Below are positions 21,434-33,889 of a DNA stretch of 64,000 nucleotides, piece by piece. The notes below the pieces were generated by a model. It did no database searches. It saw only the letters and a list, made by a program, of their open reading frames with translations, and had not been told where the DNA came from. How positions within the stretch are numbered: position 1 is the first letter of the stretch; every line of letters starts with the position of its first letter. The stretch lies in the NCBI GenBank assembly GCA_001414485.1, contig LLEY01000014.1, forward strand, positions 186,001 through 250,000. The letters are read 5' to 3'. The translations under genes and the position numbers were made by a program. This DNA comes from Calycina herbarum (Eukaryota > Ascomycota > Leotiomycetes > Helotiales > Pezizellaceae).

Positions 21434-22801
21434 TCATGGGGTGGATATTATCACTTGCCAGATTCGATTGATACTCGCATGATGGAGGTAAAAAGCTGGA
21501 CCTCCGGGACTAGCGAATAAATCCTTTTCAAAGAAGATTATCAGTAACCCGGAGTTATGAGATATGTGGGAAGATCATGAGAAGTACTTACACCTCCGGG
21601 ATCATCTCCGATTGTCAAGTGTCCCCCTGTATGTACACCGAACTGGCCAGTGGGAAACTTAGTATTATTCCCCTCCAGACCAACTTGGAATTCATACAAA
21701 TCATCATGGTCGACAACCGTATCGTAAGTCAATTGCGAAGTCGTAGCATGTGAAGAGACGTATTGTGAAATATCTCGCCGCAAACAACGTGGGTTGTAGG
21801 AAAAGGGGTTTGTGGAGGCATTTACAGCCCAAGACGTTGGGGAAACCGGTCCGAGTGTTACGGTGTAGTTTTTGAAGGGTCCTGTTGCTAAAATTTCCCG
21901 AGGATGATAAGTATGATATTGATTTAAGAGCGAGAGAAGGTTGGGACTTACTCACGCAACCTCCGCCAACACCGGAGGCAATTATGAGATTTGGGGTCTC
22001 GCAATTTGGAACACAAACCGGCGGGTATCGCATATCTTCTCCATTTCCTCCCAAACTGTACTCACTTCCATCGAAAAGTGGGGAGTTAAGCGGACTGGAT
22101 GCGTATTTCCCCCAATTCCAATACTGTTTCAAATGAGTACTTGAGCAAGTTCACATTGTTTACAATAAAACTGATGATGGGATAATACTAACAGGTGGGT
22201 AACCCTGGTATCCACACTCTTCTCTAAGTGCTTTCTCATAAATCCACACAAACTGCCGATGCGAACTCAAGAAATTCGTCATGTCGTGAATGCTCAAGGT
22301 TTGATTGATGTGGGTGGCTAAGAAATCATCGAAACGGCTCCTTGCGCCAGGAACTAGTTCTGGTGGTGTGAGAGGTGGCTTGGATTGTAAACATAAAATT
22401 GCATCCGTGGAGGCTTTGCGTTGTGGGAGTGTGAGCTCCGACCTAGATATCGTGAGTGGGAAAGCTAAGCGAAGAGAGGAAGGGATTCAGTCGTTGTTGT
22501 CCGTCACTTGACTTGATCAAGAATTGTACGAACTGTTCTCGGTCATTTTTTCTCCTAAACCTTCTCAATTAACCGATAATTGATCGAGAACAGTACGCAT
22601 AATAAGATAGCAGGGTAGTACCAGAGTACCATTCACGACGTATGGAAGCCTTCGAAATATCGCAAGTTGAGTTTTTGATATTTTGGCGTGGTAGAAGAGT
22701 TGGTTAGTTATTGCCTTTTGAGCGAGCGCTTCCACTGGATCGATGCTGGGAACGTTTGTTGAGCTTGCCATTCGCGGGAGGAAAAATTGGAGTAGATTCA
22801 T
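21434..22801 (-). pseudogene. broken tyrosinase (type 3 copper oxidase)
   Basis: Minus-strand exons can be traced: about 22801-22640 (IDPVEALAQKA, then out of frame TCDISKASIRREW), about 22480-22193 (CLQSKPPLTPPELVPGARSR, FDDFLATHINQT, IHDMTNFLSSHRQF), 22123-21952 (YWNWGKYA), 21887-21592 (GVHTGGHLTIGDDPGG) and 21523-21434 (DLFASPGGPAFYLHHASINR). Both copper sites are recognisable: CuA His in THINQ, SIHDM and SHRQF; CuB in VHTGGH and LHH. The first exon needs a frameshift, with a stop just after QKAITN in the needed frame, and the protein ends soon after the last CuB His, with no C-terminal part before the HAD gene. I infer a decaying gene; the middle introns are still perfect. Confidence 0.72.
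22526..22596. repeat. inverted repeat inside the tyrosinase relic
   Basis: Arms ACTGTTCTCG (22532-22541) and CGAGAACAGT (22585-22594) are perfect, extended by GTAC on both sides with a 2-base offset; the loop is about 43 bp. It lies where a long intron or insertion separates two tyrosinase exons. Confidence 0.55.
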
Positions 22802-23483
22802 TTTTGAAAAGAAAATTTTATAGCCTTAGATGAACCAACTAAATCACAGAATGAAGGCTTACTTTATATACCAGCTTACTAGGTCGTCCCATCTAGGCTA
22901 GATAATAATCTCCCATTGACTAATCACCATGCATTTTTGTGGTCCCAGCGAAAATCGACAATGGAGGCAATTGGAAGGAAGACTTTCCAAAACGAGAAAT
23001 GAATGTAAGGTACCGTCCACCTCCACGTTTTTATGTTTTGTGATCGTCTGATGGAATTAATCAAAATGACAATAATACTTGAAAGGTTTTCCTGCTTACT
23101 GAGATAGCCGAGAGGACACCTGATCAATAGCCTATCGTGGGAATCTGTCTCCAAATACCATTTTGACAGAACAGCGTAGAGACATATATTTACCTTTGTA
23201 ACGTTGTTCTCAGACTCCAGGTCCACTTTTTGAGTCTCTTGAAAAGAAACGTGATTGGAGACAAGCACGTGACATGAGCTCCTTTCTTCGCAGGTGAGAA
23301 TTGGAGAGGATCGTTTTGCAATACCAGTAAGCAGCTAAGAGAACGAGTTGAGATTCAAGTGTTCTTAGCAACGGGGTTATGTTAATTGAGTGTAGATTTC
23401 CGTCTAACCCTCTTACTGACCGCTCCACAAACACATGGCACTTTTTGAAACGGAACAACAAACCCAATCTCGACATTTTCTTT
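22802..23483. other. intergenic, unassigned
   Basis: Two overlapping minus-strand open frames (about 22924-23530) have no recognisable domain. This is the 3' flank of the AAA ATPase gene. Confidence 0.45.
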
Positions 23484-26250
23484 CTAAAGATACATTGAGG
23501 CATTTTGGTGCGGTTCGTCATGATCCTCACAGGCTATGGTGTCTCTCCAAGCTGGATTGTCTTTAAGATAAATTGATTTAACCACAAGAGGATCGAACTC
23601 CTTGGCGAAATTTCTTATTGCGGCCATTGACGGTTCTCGTACCGTAGGGCTAGTTCTCCTGATTGCGTCTTCAAAATGTGACATCCTCAGCTTTTTGGTA
23701 TCGCTCGCTCCTGAACTCGAGTCGTCTTGTTCCTCAGAAAGAAAAATCATAGCTGCTTGGACACTCAGAACTTTGATATCTGAACCGGTGTAATTTTCGG
23801 TTTTCTTTGCCAGTGACTCCAAGTCGACACCGGGGTCAAGTTCTTCGTCTCGTAGAAATATATTCAGCATTTTTAGTCTAGCTTCCTCATCTGGAAGACC
23901 AACGTATATCCTTCCTGGAACTCGACGTAGAAAAGCATGATCTAGTTGATCGGGATGGTTTGTGGCGAGGAGCAAGAATGGTGCGGAGTTCGACTTCCTC
24001 AATCCGTCCGCTTCGTTGAGTAACTGGCTGGACTTAGTTCTATCGAAACTGAAATCATGAGAACCCCGGGCGCGAAAGAGTGAGTCTGCTTCGTCGATGA
24101 AGATAATACAAGGTGAAAGTAATCTTCCCAAATTGAAAAGCGCCTTGATTAATTTGGGAGTCTCGCCAATCCATTTGTGTTCCATCTCGGCAGAAGACAC
24201 TTGGATCATTACTGCGCGTGATTCTTTTGACAATACACGTGCCAGTTGTGTTTTGCCGGTTCCCGGGGGGCCGTATAGAATCGCACCTCCTATATGAGAT
24301 GTTTTGAGAATCCCGCGAGATTTTTCTTTGGAGACTACAAGGGAAACCAATTGATTGATGTAGGTCTTGATTTTGGGTTGGAGTGCAATATCGGCCCAGG
24401 TTTCTTCGACGGTATCTTTGAAAGTTAGCTATCAAGTCGGTTGGGGCTATAAACATGCACTTACCAGGATCGACAACATTGTCCAGAAGCCCGATTTCCC
24501 TTTTGAACTTCTGCGGATCCCCCTCAATTTGTTTTACTGCTTTATAGACATGCGGTGGAAGCCTGGACCATTTATTCGAGCTCTCGCTGTTCCCTTCATT
24601 CCCTTCATTCCATTTATCGATGGCTTTGGTTCGAGCTTCAACTCTTCCTAACTCATTGGCTACCAGCTCGTCTAAATCAACTACCGAAAAATCTTTGGCT
24701 ATTCGAGTTGCTATGCTTCTTGACTTTTGATCAGACAGTTGACTTTGTTTCAAGAACTTTTCCGAGTCGCTACCGCTTTGCAGCTTCCATCCGTTGTATG
24801 GTTGCAATATCGGAGCATCCTTTTTAGATACGAGCCTTTTGACTTCCCGTTGCAAAGTCCAGATGTTCGAGGCAACTATATCTGCTTCCTTTTCTTGCGA
24901 AAATAGGTGTTTTTGGGAGGGAGACCAGAGCGGAACAATTTCGATGGCTTCTCTAACGGGGTTATGAGAAAACATACATAAAGTTCTAGAGTCTCGTGAA
25001 GGGGAAGGCGGAGGCCTGGACGAGGGCAGTGGCAGAGAGTACATGTGGTGCGACTGAGGTGGCGGTGGCGGTGGCAGTGGCGGAGGAGGAGGAGGACATC
25101 TCGAACTGGCGGTTTGATCTGTTGCAATGAGAAGGACAGTATGATCGCCAGGAGGGCTGTTGATACACTCTCGAAGGTGGCTTAGGGTCGATGGTGACTG
25201 AGACACAACCCCGAAAACCTCTAGAATGACAATGATAAGCAAAGGTTTCTGTTGTGTGGAATTGCCGTCCTGTTCCTGTTCCTGTAATCTTTTTTCTTGT
25301 AGGCGCGCAATTATTTGGCGATAAAAAACCACAGTTGGTGGTATGGTATACTCCGAGCCACTGTCTGAGGATGACGAGCCTATTGAACGCTCATCGTTAT
25401 CAGTGTCCTCTTCTTTAGAATCCTCTATTGTGGTCTTGGGGTTGTGTTTGGACCACTTTTGATCTTTGCTGCTGTTATTGTTCGATTGTTTCGCTGAATT
25501 TGATTTTTCATTGGAAGCTCCCCCAGGTTCAACATCGGGAGAACCTTGAGGCGCATCTGCTTTGGTTTTGGGATCATTGCAATCGGAATTGTTTGGTGAC
25601 CCAAAATCGGGTTGTGAGGGGGTCTCTGACCCAGGTGTATCACTGGGACTTTGATCCCTTGATATGGTTTCAGCTTCAGACTCGTCGGCCAACTCCCGCT
25701 TCTTCGAAGGGTCATCATCTTTGAGGTCTCCCTGGTTTTGGGTTGCTTTGGGGGATTGGTTCTCGGGTTTGATTGCGGGTATTAGAGTCTTGCGTTTGTT
25801 GACTTGATGTTCTAGAAGGCAATCGCTTAGAGCGTCGATGTCTTGAATGCTCAATTTCACCATATCTGCACCGATATCTCGAGCGAAGTGTTCGATCACG
25901 GCCAAAAAGAAGCCGGGTGAAGTGCCGTTGTCTCCAGGAAGTCGCAGAATGACTCCATCGTTTGTAAAACAACCTTGTTTCGGTGTCGTTTCGGTATTCG
26001 AAGTGAGGGTTACTTTGACGTTGACATCAAATGGAGGAGAAACCAAATCTAACAAATCTTGATACATACAAGATAGCATCTCGTATTTGTTGTCCTGAAG
26101 TGTGGTTTTCTCTTCTAGGTGCCCATCTCGCAAAACAATTCTCGTCTCCAGCCTCGCCAGTTCTGATAAAGTCTTAACACAGTTGTCAAGAACCCAGTCC
26201 GGTATAGGGGGTACTTCATCAATTTCATCGGTGTTTTTGCCTAAATCCAT
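23484..26250 (-). CDS. AAA ATPase with long disordered N-terminal region
   Basis: Exons 26250-24465 and 24415-23484, 49-bp intron (GTAAGT...CAAAG), 905 residues; ATG at 26250 begins MDLGKNTDEID (the frame runs further up only to a TTG). The C-terminal AAA module shows TVEETWADIALQPKIKTYI, Walker A GPPGTGKT (about 640), Walker B CIIFIDEAD, sensor-1 LLATNHPDQLDHA and an arginine-finger region FLRRVPGRIYVGLPDE. The ATPase resembles the Msp1/ATAD1 and spastin-like class. Residues about 170-330 are acidic, Ser/Asn-rich and disordered; a proline run (about 380-400) is encoded by a GGT/GGC-type repeat. No membrane segment is evident near the N-terminus, so a mitochondrial role like Msp1's cannot be assumed. 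Confidence 0.88.
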
Positions 26251-26922
26251 TTTGCGGTGATGTCGAAAATTGTCTCTCAACTTGTTGCATTCGATTTTGC
26301 ATGCTAAGTGGCGGATTGTCTTCTTTAAGTAATTGGAAAATATCGGGAATTCGACATCTAGAACGAGTGATCTTTAATTAAAAATGTGGTTTAAGGTCTT
26401 ACCTGCATGATTTTGGCAGTCTATGATTGGCTGAGTTTTCCCCAGCGTTTCTGAGCGAGAGAAAAGACAGAGAGGTGTGAGGCTGTCTGCCTGGTGTGAG
26501 GCAGCTGGAATTGTATGGCCCCCAATATCACGGCGTGACCGTTGCTACGTCAGCAGTGCATATGCGGTACTCTCAAAAAGGGAAAGAAAAATGGCACGAG
26601 TAGGTAGAAACAGACTGGTCGTGTAACTTTTCCAATTCTTGGGGCTTGTTTAGGAGAGTATGGTAATAGGTCGTAAACCTAATATTTTCATTGGTTGAAA
26701 GGGTTTTGGTAGCAGAGTTTTTCTTCTGAGTGGGGGGCTTTGTACTCATATGATGTGCATTGAAGACTTTGCCTTGTATTTATTGTTCTCCGGCAGCATG
26801 AAAAGGAAAGAAGCTAATCGAATACACTTTGGGCAATACATACCTTGGTAATCCCCTTGAACTATTTATACCAGATTTTAACTGAGCTGATTGACGACGT
26901 GACCATGAGGTCCCTCCTATTC
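26251..26922. other. intergenic: AAA gene promoter region
   Basis: About 670 bp upstream of the AAA ATPase and downstream of the decayed ABM-like gene. No RNA gene or repeat was seen. Confidence 0.5.
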
Positions 26923-28932
26923 TTATTTGGCAATAGAACCTTCGGTCCGTGTTCTATATATCGAATCAGAATTGAACCATCCACGACGAATGCTTACCGA
27001 TCGTGAAGCCAAAGCTTTTCTCCTTCTCTTGCAATCATCACACAATTCGATCTCGACTTTCCTAGGCCCTTCTGCTCTGTATCTTTTAGTAGGATCATTG
27101 TTCAAAATCAAAATCTTTGATTCCACCTTCGCCAGATCATAGCAAAGCAAAGCTAGAGCGTCAATTTTATGACCAAATCTTTCGTAGTCTTCGTACTGTG
27201 CGGCGAACTCAGTGTACCAATCCAGCTTCGCTTCTGTTGATTGCCAGGTTATCACAGCTGTAAAATGAATCTTTTCTCGTGATTTTGTATATTCAGGGTC
27301 CGGAGATGGAAGGGAGCAGTATGAGTTTTCGTGAAAGAAAGTGAATTTAGGCCGGCAAGCTTCATTCTGGCGTCCTTGACCGTACCACCTGTTGCTCCAG
27401 GGGCCTGAGATAGTTCCAAATGAACCGCTGCCTAAGGTTCTAAACGTACGTTGGATATCTGTGCATTTCTCACCTACGGGAGGAAGAATCACACCCTTGA
27501 AACTATTTGTAAAACTTCTCTATCAGAAGATTTGTTTGCACTCTATTAGAAATTTCGAATGTTGTGAATTCGAGGAGGTTGAAGTTTTGTCCTGTCATTT
27601 CGTTCGAACTCGGTACATATCGGTTCTTGTACGAGTGATTCCGTTGTACTGATGAATCCCTGGAGTTTTCTTTGGAGGAGCTGGTGGTATAATGAACAGT
27701 GGTAGAGATTATCCCTATCTGCAAAGATTGAATGGTTAGTGCGAAGCATCTGACAATTACAACAACCGAGAAGGAAGAGGAGCAATGATGACAAGCGAAG
27801 GAGATGACAAACTGATAATCAAAGCACATTCATCTGGGTTTTCTTTTGAATGGGCCCAGATCAATGCTTCACATTTATAGATTTTTCGCAGATTCTCTCT
27901 GAGTTCCAGGAAGCTATCTTTAGTCGAACTCTCAAAGTCCAAAATGCCCGGCTTGAACTTCAACCAAATCAGACTCGTCTTGAACCTACTCTTTTTCACA
28001 GTAACGTCACATGGGTCTGCGATGATGACGTTCCGATGGATGTGTGCCATTTGCCAAGAAAGCACTTTGTAAGGACCGTGATATTGAAGTTTGCCTTCTG
28101 CCGTAGTAGTCAATTTTGGATGAAATATATGGGGTATGTTCGAGAATTTGCCAGTCTTTTCAGGGTATTGTCGCTGTGGAGAAAGACGTACAAGTGACTC
28201 AAAGCTAGTTACCGCCGAGAGAGTCTTGGGTCCTGAGGGCTTCGTGGGTTGGAGAGCCACGTGTGCTGCGTCAAAACAATAGACTCTTTTCAAGGTGACA
28301 TTCTCCTTTGACATGACGGGGAGTTCAGTGTAAATATCCCTTTCAAATGTAGTCCCATCAAAATTCTCTCCGCTCGCCACTCTAGAATCCGTTTCGAAAG
28401 CTAGCACACAAAACACCCTATCTTAGGACATTAACGCTGTGTAAGCTAGATCTGGAAATTTAATACGCGACGGAGCCGCATCGTTTTCTAACCAGTTGCC
28501 GTGCAAGCCAACCCCATTCGACATCCACTTTCTCTCCAGATTCTGCCATTGTGCGACAAATCTGTCTCTGTCTTCTGTCGAACTTTCACCTTTGAACTTG
28601 AAATAAAATAGTCTCAAAGTCTGAGGTGTAGTGGGAAAATGCGGGAAGAGAAGTGGTAGACACCTGTTTGATGGAATACCATCAATCATATAGAGCATCA
28701 AACTCACTCCCATCTTGCCTTGAAACTTTGCCCACTGCTGAGGAGTTTTCCACTGGACAAGTAAACAAACACGTTCCTGGCCTTCGTCCATCTCGGTTCC
28801 CCAATAAATCGCACTGCATCCTGGATTTGTCGAAATGTATTGAAGTGTGGCGAGCCAAAATCTCGCAGCTGGGGTTGAGGTTTCATGAACGGAAATTGTT
28901 GGTATGACTTGGTGGCCAATAGCATGATGCAA
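26923..28932 (-). pseudogene. probable pseudogene of a multi-repeat ABM/Dabb-like protein
   Basis: Three segments share a pattern typical of dimeric alpha-beta barrel (antibiotic-biosynthesis-monooxygenase-like) repeats: GCSAIYWGTEMDEGQERVCL with LVQWKTPQQWAKFQ (28932-28430), KCEALIWAHSKENPDECALI (27830-28400) and FTAVITWQSTEAKLDWYTEF (26923-27480). A 101-bp intron (GTTTGTC...TTTGCAG) and a possible 48-bp intron with a poor donor (GTCCTA) can be placed, but the first exon has no in-frame ATG (only TTG at 28932) and at least two frame changes and a TAG are needed near 27500-27600. I read it as a recently decayed gene; unusual splicing or assembly error is the alternative. Confidence 0.55.
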
Positions 28933-29882
28933 AAAGAGTATATTATCGTTCGTGCATACAGAGCAAAGTTAGCTGCTCTGTCTACTTAAATAGACCTTAA
29001 GCGAGAAGGTCACGTGAAGCGCTACTCGCTCATTATTATGCCGACAGAAATGGAAGGAACGAGCTTGAAATGAATGATGCTGAGGATAGGTACCCTTAGA
29101 CTGTCTTGGTCAAGGAAGTCGCACCTATTCGCATGGCCCCACCAGACACCGAACACCGCTGGCTGTAACAGGCTTTTTCCGGCTCTCCTCATGGTTATTT
29201 TCGCATTCTCTTATACGTTGTTTAAGTTTGATTTTTCGAGATCCTAAGAACAGCCAAGCACTGGAGGGGATTTCGAGAACTGCATACAATATTTGTAAAG
29301 CCAAACCAACAGGTGGGGGTTCTGCTGTCTTGGTTCGTGATAGAGAAGATAGATGGCAGGGAATTTCGAAGGCGCGTGATTATTCAACTTTACCCAGAAA
29401 CCAGGTATCCATTCTTCTTCAGAAGCAGCGGCTTAAAAAAGTATGATGTCCGGCTTTTGGGTTAAGTCACAAGCATTGTAAACAAATTTGGAATTAAGGC
29501 TCTCTTGTGTCTCACGTAGACATTAAAAGCGGCAGTGAATAAAGTACACGCCGTTCGGACTTTCCAGTACTACTTGCTTTTTTCAAAACACCTTGGTTAA
29601 TAGTCCAAATTGTTCCAAGTGCGTAGGATAATTCACTTGACTTACTCGAGAAAGTTAGAACAATGAGGGCTAGAGGAGAGGGCTAGGCAGCAATCTGATT
29701 GAATTACTGCCACTTATAATGTCCATCACGAGCCTCAATATCCCCAGCAGGATTCATATTTGTTATGTGGTAAAGGTTCCCAATTTTTCGTCGGTCAGAG
29801 AGTCAGGGTTTCCATAGCCCTTAAAAGCTTGACGAGCTAGTCAATCTTCATTTATATCTCAAATCTCAAGTGTTTATGGATA
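28933..29882. other. intergenic, no gene seen
   Basis: 950 bp between the decayed ABM-like gene and the 3' end of the oxygenase gene, with only short open frames of no recognisable content. Confidence 0.5.
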
Positions 29883-32083
29883 TTACCAACGTTGCCATCC
29901 ATTAACCACGTGCACCCCTTTCAGGAGACCCCAAAAGATACTCCCGATCAATACACCACCACTCAAAAGTGTAAGCAAGTTCCTTCTTTCCACACCTTTA
30001 ACTACCACTCCACTTTTCTCTCTCTCATTCGGTGCCGTGGTGGTTAAATCATAAGAGGGGATGTATTGAAATGCAAAATCCGTTTCTCCGCCGAGACCAT
30101 GGGTATCATTCATGATAAAGGACTTGTATAAAAGATTACGAATCGTCTGTATTAGTGGTGTTAGAGCAAGATAATCTCAGAACGCGAGGCAGAAAAGATA
30201 AGCAGCGAAATGTAGGAGTTCGCTTAGGGATTTCACAACCCTCGGATCTTATTGACCCTCACAATCTTTCAAGACGAGAGAGAATAAATGAAAGCAAGGA
30301 AAATTGAGACTTACCACCGACCGCTTCCTATCAACCCAACTCCATCCCCTCTTAAGCCAACACCACCCCCAAAAGAACCCCACCTGGCCAGCAACCAACA
30401 ACCAATAATACCACCCAGGTCTCCCCAAATCCAAAGCATCCCCAAGCTCATTCCCATTCAACCACCTAGCACTCGCCTCCAAAAAATCCCTCGAAGCATA
30501 AGCAGGGGCCTTCCCTTGTAAACTCTCGATAATATTGTTCGCCAAAACCATGGAAGTTTCTGACGGATGCATCTCGCTAGTGGACGATCTCGGAGTCAGT
30601 GTTGCCCTTTCTAGAAGGATGTTTGAGGAAAAGGAGGCGGAAGCAGGGGTATGAGATGAGGAAATGAGGTGCCTGAGGAGGAAATGGTGTCTTAATCCTC
30701 CCGAAACCTGAAAGAGGGAAAAAGAACTCAGAGATTACCTACCTTATCATAATACTCTCCATGATAGCCTTTGCCTTTTCTGGAGTTGAAAAATGGTGGT
30801 CTGGGACTCCGAGATAATAGGCTACGAGACGCCAGAGGGCTAAGTAGTCGGAGATTTCTTGCGGTCGGAGCCAGATTAGTTGACGGGGAATGCCGAGCCA
30901 GATGAGGGTTGAGGAGAAGGTTGCTATCGTACCGATGGAGTCGAGGTCGTTTATTGGGATTCCGTAGTCGGGGACGGAATAGTATGATGGACGGGTGGAA
31001 GCTAGTTTGAGAATTCGACGACGGACGGAGGCGTGGAGGAGGCGGACTCGGATTGTTGATATATGCCCAGCTCCTCCGGGTTGGATGGAGGTGAGGGAAG
31101 ATGTTACTTGGAGAATGTGTTGGGTTGTTTCGTACACTTTGGGGAGTTCAGTCTCATATTGATATTAGGAGGAGGAAAATGAAGAAGTTTCAAACGATCT
31201 AGGGGTAGAGCAGCGATAGAGATGACTTGAGAGATTGGGGAGACTAACTTCGTCTTTTGGCACTGTTAACCGAGAAGCCGCCCGTTCTTGCGAGTACTAT
31301 TAATTGGTGTTAACATTCTAGTCTACATTGAACTTTTCAATATTAGAATCCGGGACAAATTCTATTTGTCTCAAGTCTCGCGACCTTCGGGAGCTCGTTT
31401 TCAGCCTCAAGCAACAAAAGACTCCCATCAACTTTTTCTCGTTAAATAACAGAACATACCTTCAGTAACCCGACTAGCCCCCATCCCACCAAGTAAACTC
31501 TGATAAGCAAGCTACTCACAAAATTAGCCATCACTCTCATCAATCAACACCCTAAAACACCCAGCTCTTTCAACCCCACAAATCTCCAATCCCATAACCA
31601 TAACTATAACCATAACCACAAGAATCAAAAGAACAAAAGAAGAAGAAGAAAACTCACAGAAGTCAACGCCACCCCAGCATACCGATAAAAAACATCCTGC
31701 CCCCTCTTAACCGCCTCCCAATCCACCCACTCAGGAACACCATGTACCTCCCCCCACAACCTCCCCAGCATCTCATCCCTATCATGATTCTCCTTTAACA
31801 ATTCGTATAAATCTTTTTTCTTTCTCTTCTCATTCCCCTCCTCACCCTCCTCCCCACCCTCCTTCCCATTTCCCTCATCTCGCATCTCTCCACCCACGAC
31901 CAGATTTTGATCTTCGTAGATAGAGTCGAGGATATTGAGACATTGGTCTGCCAACTCATCACAAGAAAACTTCAACGGTTCCAGCTCTTCCGGTGTGTAA
32001 TGGAGGTGGGACCATTGGAATTTGAAACCCCAGCAGGACCTAGTATTTTCGTCATCACGTTGAAAGGGGTTCGGCCATGCCAT
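29883..32083 (-). CDS. MpaB / rubber-oxygenase family protein (DUF2236)
   Basis: Six exons: 32083-31658, 31499-31460, 31296-31249, 31136-30743, 30690-30315, 30146-29883, total 515 residues, all phases closing. Family landmarks appear in order: SLLGGMGASRVTEVLARTGG across the two mini-exons, ETTQHILQVTSSLTSIQPGG, HASVRRRIL, DLDSIGTIATFSSTLIWLGI, then MNDTHGLGGETDFAFQYIPS near the end. Exon 3 to 4 uses a CAAAG acceptor. MpaB-type proteins are haem-dependent ER-bound oxygenases; the fungal mpaB enzyme cleaves a farnesyl chain in mycophenolic acid synthesis, and bacterial relatives cleave rubber. Hydrophobic segments occur near about 135-155 and 375-395 and near the C-terminus. No companion biosynthetic genes are visible, so substrate is unknown. 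Confidence 0.85.
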
Positions 32084-33889
32084 TTCTCCTTCTATTAATT
32101 ATTTCCTTTTTCCCCCTCAGAATGAGATTCCCTTCCCTAATTTCAAAATTTTGGTTTTTGGGTTTTTTTTTTTGCCACCACGTCTTCCGGACTTAGAGTG
32201 AAAAAGAGAGACAAACAACCTTGACGAAGTTATAAATAAAGATTAGAAAACTAAAGAAGAATCGATTCTTCAGATTCTTCAAAATAACAAAAGTAGAAAG
32301 AAGCATGTACACTCAAAAGACATCCAAGAAAGCGAGGACAAGGTTGACTTCCCCCCCCCCGGATCTCCACTTTTGAAGCTCAAAATCTCGCCGTCAACGA
32401 CACGACTCGGAAGACCCAACCAAGATAAAGCAAGCAAGCACCCCTGTACAAGAGGACCGACCCCCCATTTTGCCACCCTAAGATGATTTACTTTATTCCG
32501 TTTACCTCTTTCCCAGCTCCCAGTCCCTAGTCTCTTTCTTTTTCACAATCACTCTGATAGAACTTTATATGTTAAAAAAAGTGTTCGATAAGGGCCTGTT
32601 TAGCTCGCACATATTAGTACTTTTTTAAGATATATACTATCAAAAATAATAGGGTAATATATAATATATACCAACGTTTAGCTAGTATATATTATAGTAT
32701 ACACTTTTACTCGTACTTACTCATAATATATATATCAAGATATACACTACTAGAATTCCATAATATACTCTTTTAACCTCTACACCTTTAACTTTTATAT
32801 ATATATTCTTCTACTTACTCACCTACAACTACTACTAAGCCTACTATAATCACCAGAACTAGCGAAAGATATATAGTACTAAAAATATATACTAAACTTC
32901 CTTTAAGCTAAATAGATATAGAATATATATAAGTGAAAAACCTAGATATATACGAGTAGCTTTTTACCCTGTACTCGTGTATAAATCTTATATATTTGTA
33001 ATAAATTATATACGTGCTAAATATACTCTGAAGAGTACTTAAGTATTCTCTTTCTTAGTTAAGTAAACATATATCAATCAATCAATCAATCAATCAAGTA
33101 TAAAGCTTCAAAAAAATTGAAAAGGAAAATTGAAAAATCCCGAAAACACTTCTACACTTAACTTGACCCCCCATCCATCCATTCATTCATCCATCTCTAT
33201 TCAAGTCCAAGTCCAAGTCCAAGTCCATAAGATCAATAGATGCAAAAACCTCGTCAAGTAATATATATATATACAAAGCAAAGCAAAGCATCAATGAACT
33301 AGATAAAAATAGCCAAATCTCTAACATAAATTCTCCGTGAAAAGAAAATGAAGAATCCGATCAGATGATAAAACTCCATCACATGCCTCAATCCGACAGA
33401 AAGAGAGAGAGGGAAAAATCAGATGATTCTGAAAGTTAGCGAGCGTTTGATCATCTCCAACGCATCCAAGTGTCGCTCGAAGCAAACCCCGTTACACAAT
33501 TCTCTCGTTTCAAACATGAAATACCGAATGAAGTTTAAATAGACATCAGATGAAAAGAAATAGTTTCAAGTGGTTTTTTCAATATTTATTTTGGGAAATC
33601 TGTGGATTTCACTATGGAGTATTTGTCACCACTTGCAGCGAGAAAGGATACCCTCTCTCTCTCTCTCTCAGGTATCTGCCCTGATATCGTACATGCCATA
33701 GTCGCGCTCCTCTAGAACGCCGACCCCCCTTGCTATCCTGCTCCAGTGCTCAATGCCAAATGCAGAGCTCATGGTGTGTGAGAAGAAAACAAACGCCGAT
33801 TCCATGAGCCCTAGTAGTAAACGCCGTAAACCTCAAATGCGTCGATGTAAACTTTATAACAAATTTCCTATTCCCAGTCTTTACTCGAT
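32084..33889. other. intergenic with AT-rich block and microsatellites
   Basis: 32590-33060 is a strongly AT-rich block with repeated TATATACTA-like words, starting GGGCCTGTTTAGCT. Short tandem repeats follow: ATCA units (about 33073-33097), CCAT units (about 33171-33195) and four CAAGTC units (about 33204-33228). 33654-33669 is a CT run. The rest is the 3' flank of calcipressin. Confidence 0.65.

Noticed and set aside
22924..23530. Minus-strand frames between tyrosinase relic and AAA ATPase
   Set aside because: No recognisable domain and they overlap the AAA stop; treated as unassigned intergenic DNA.
33073..33228. CRISPR-like short repeats
   Set aside because: ATCA, CCAT and CAAGTC units are simple microsatellites without spacers, in a eukaryotic context.
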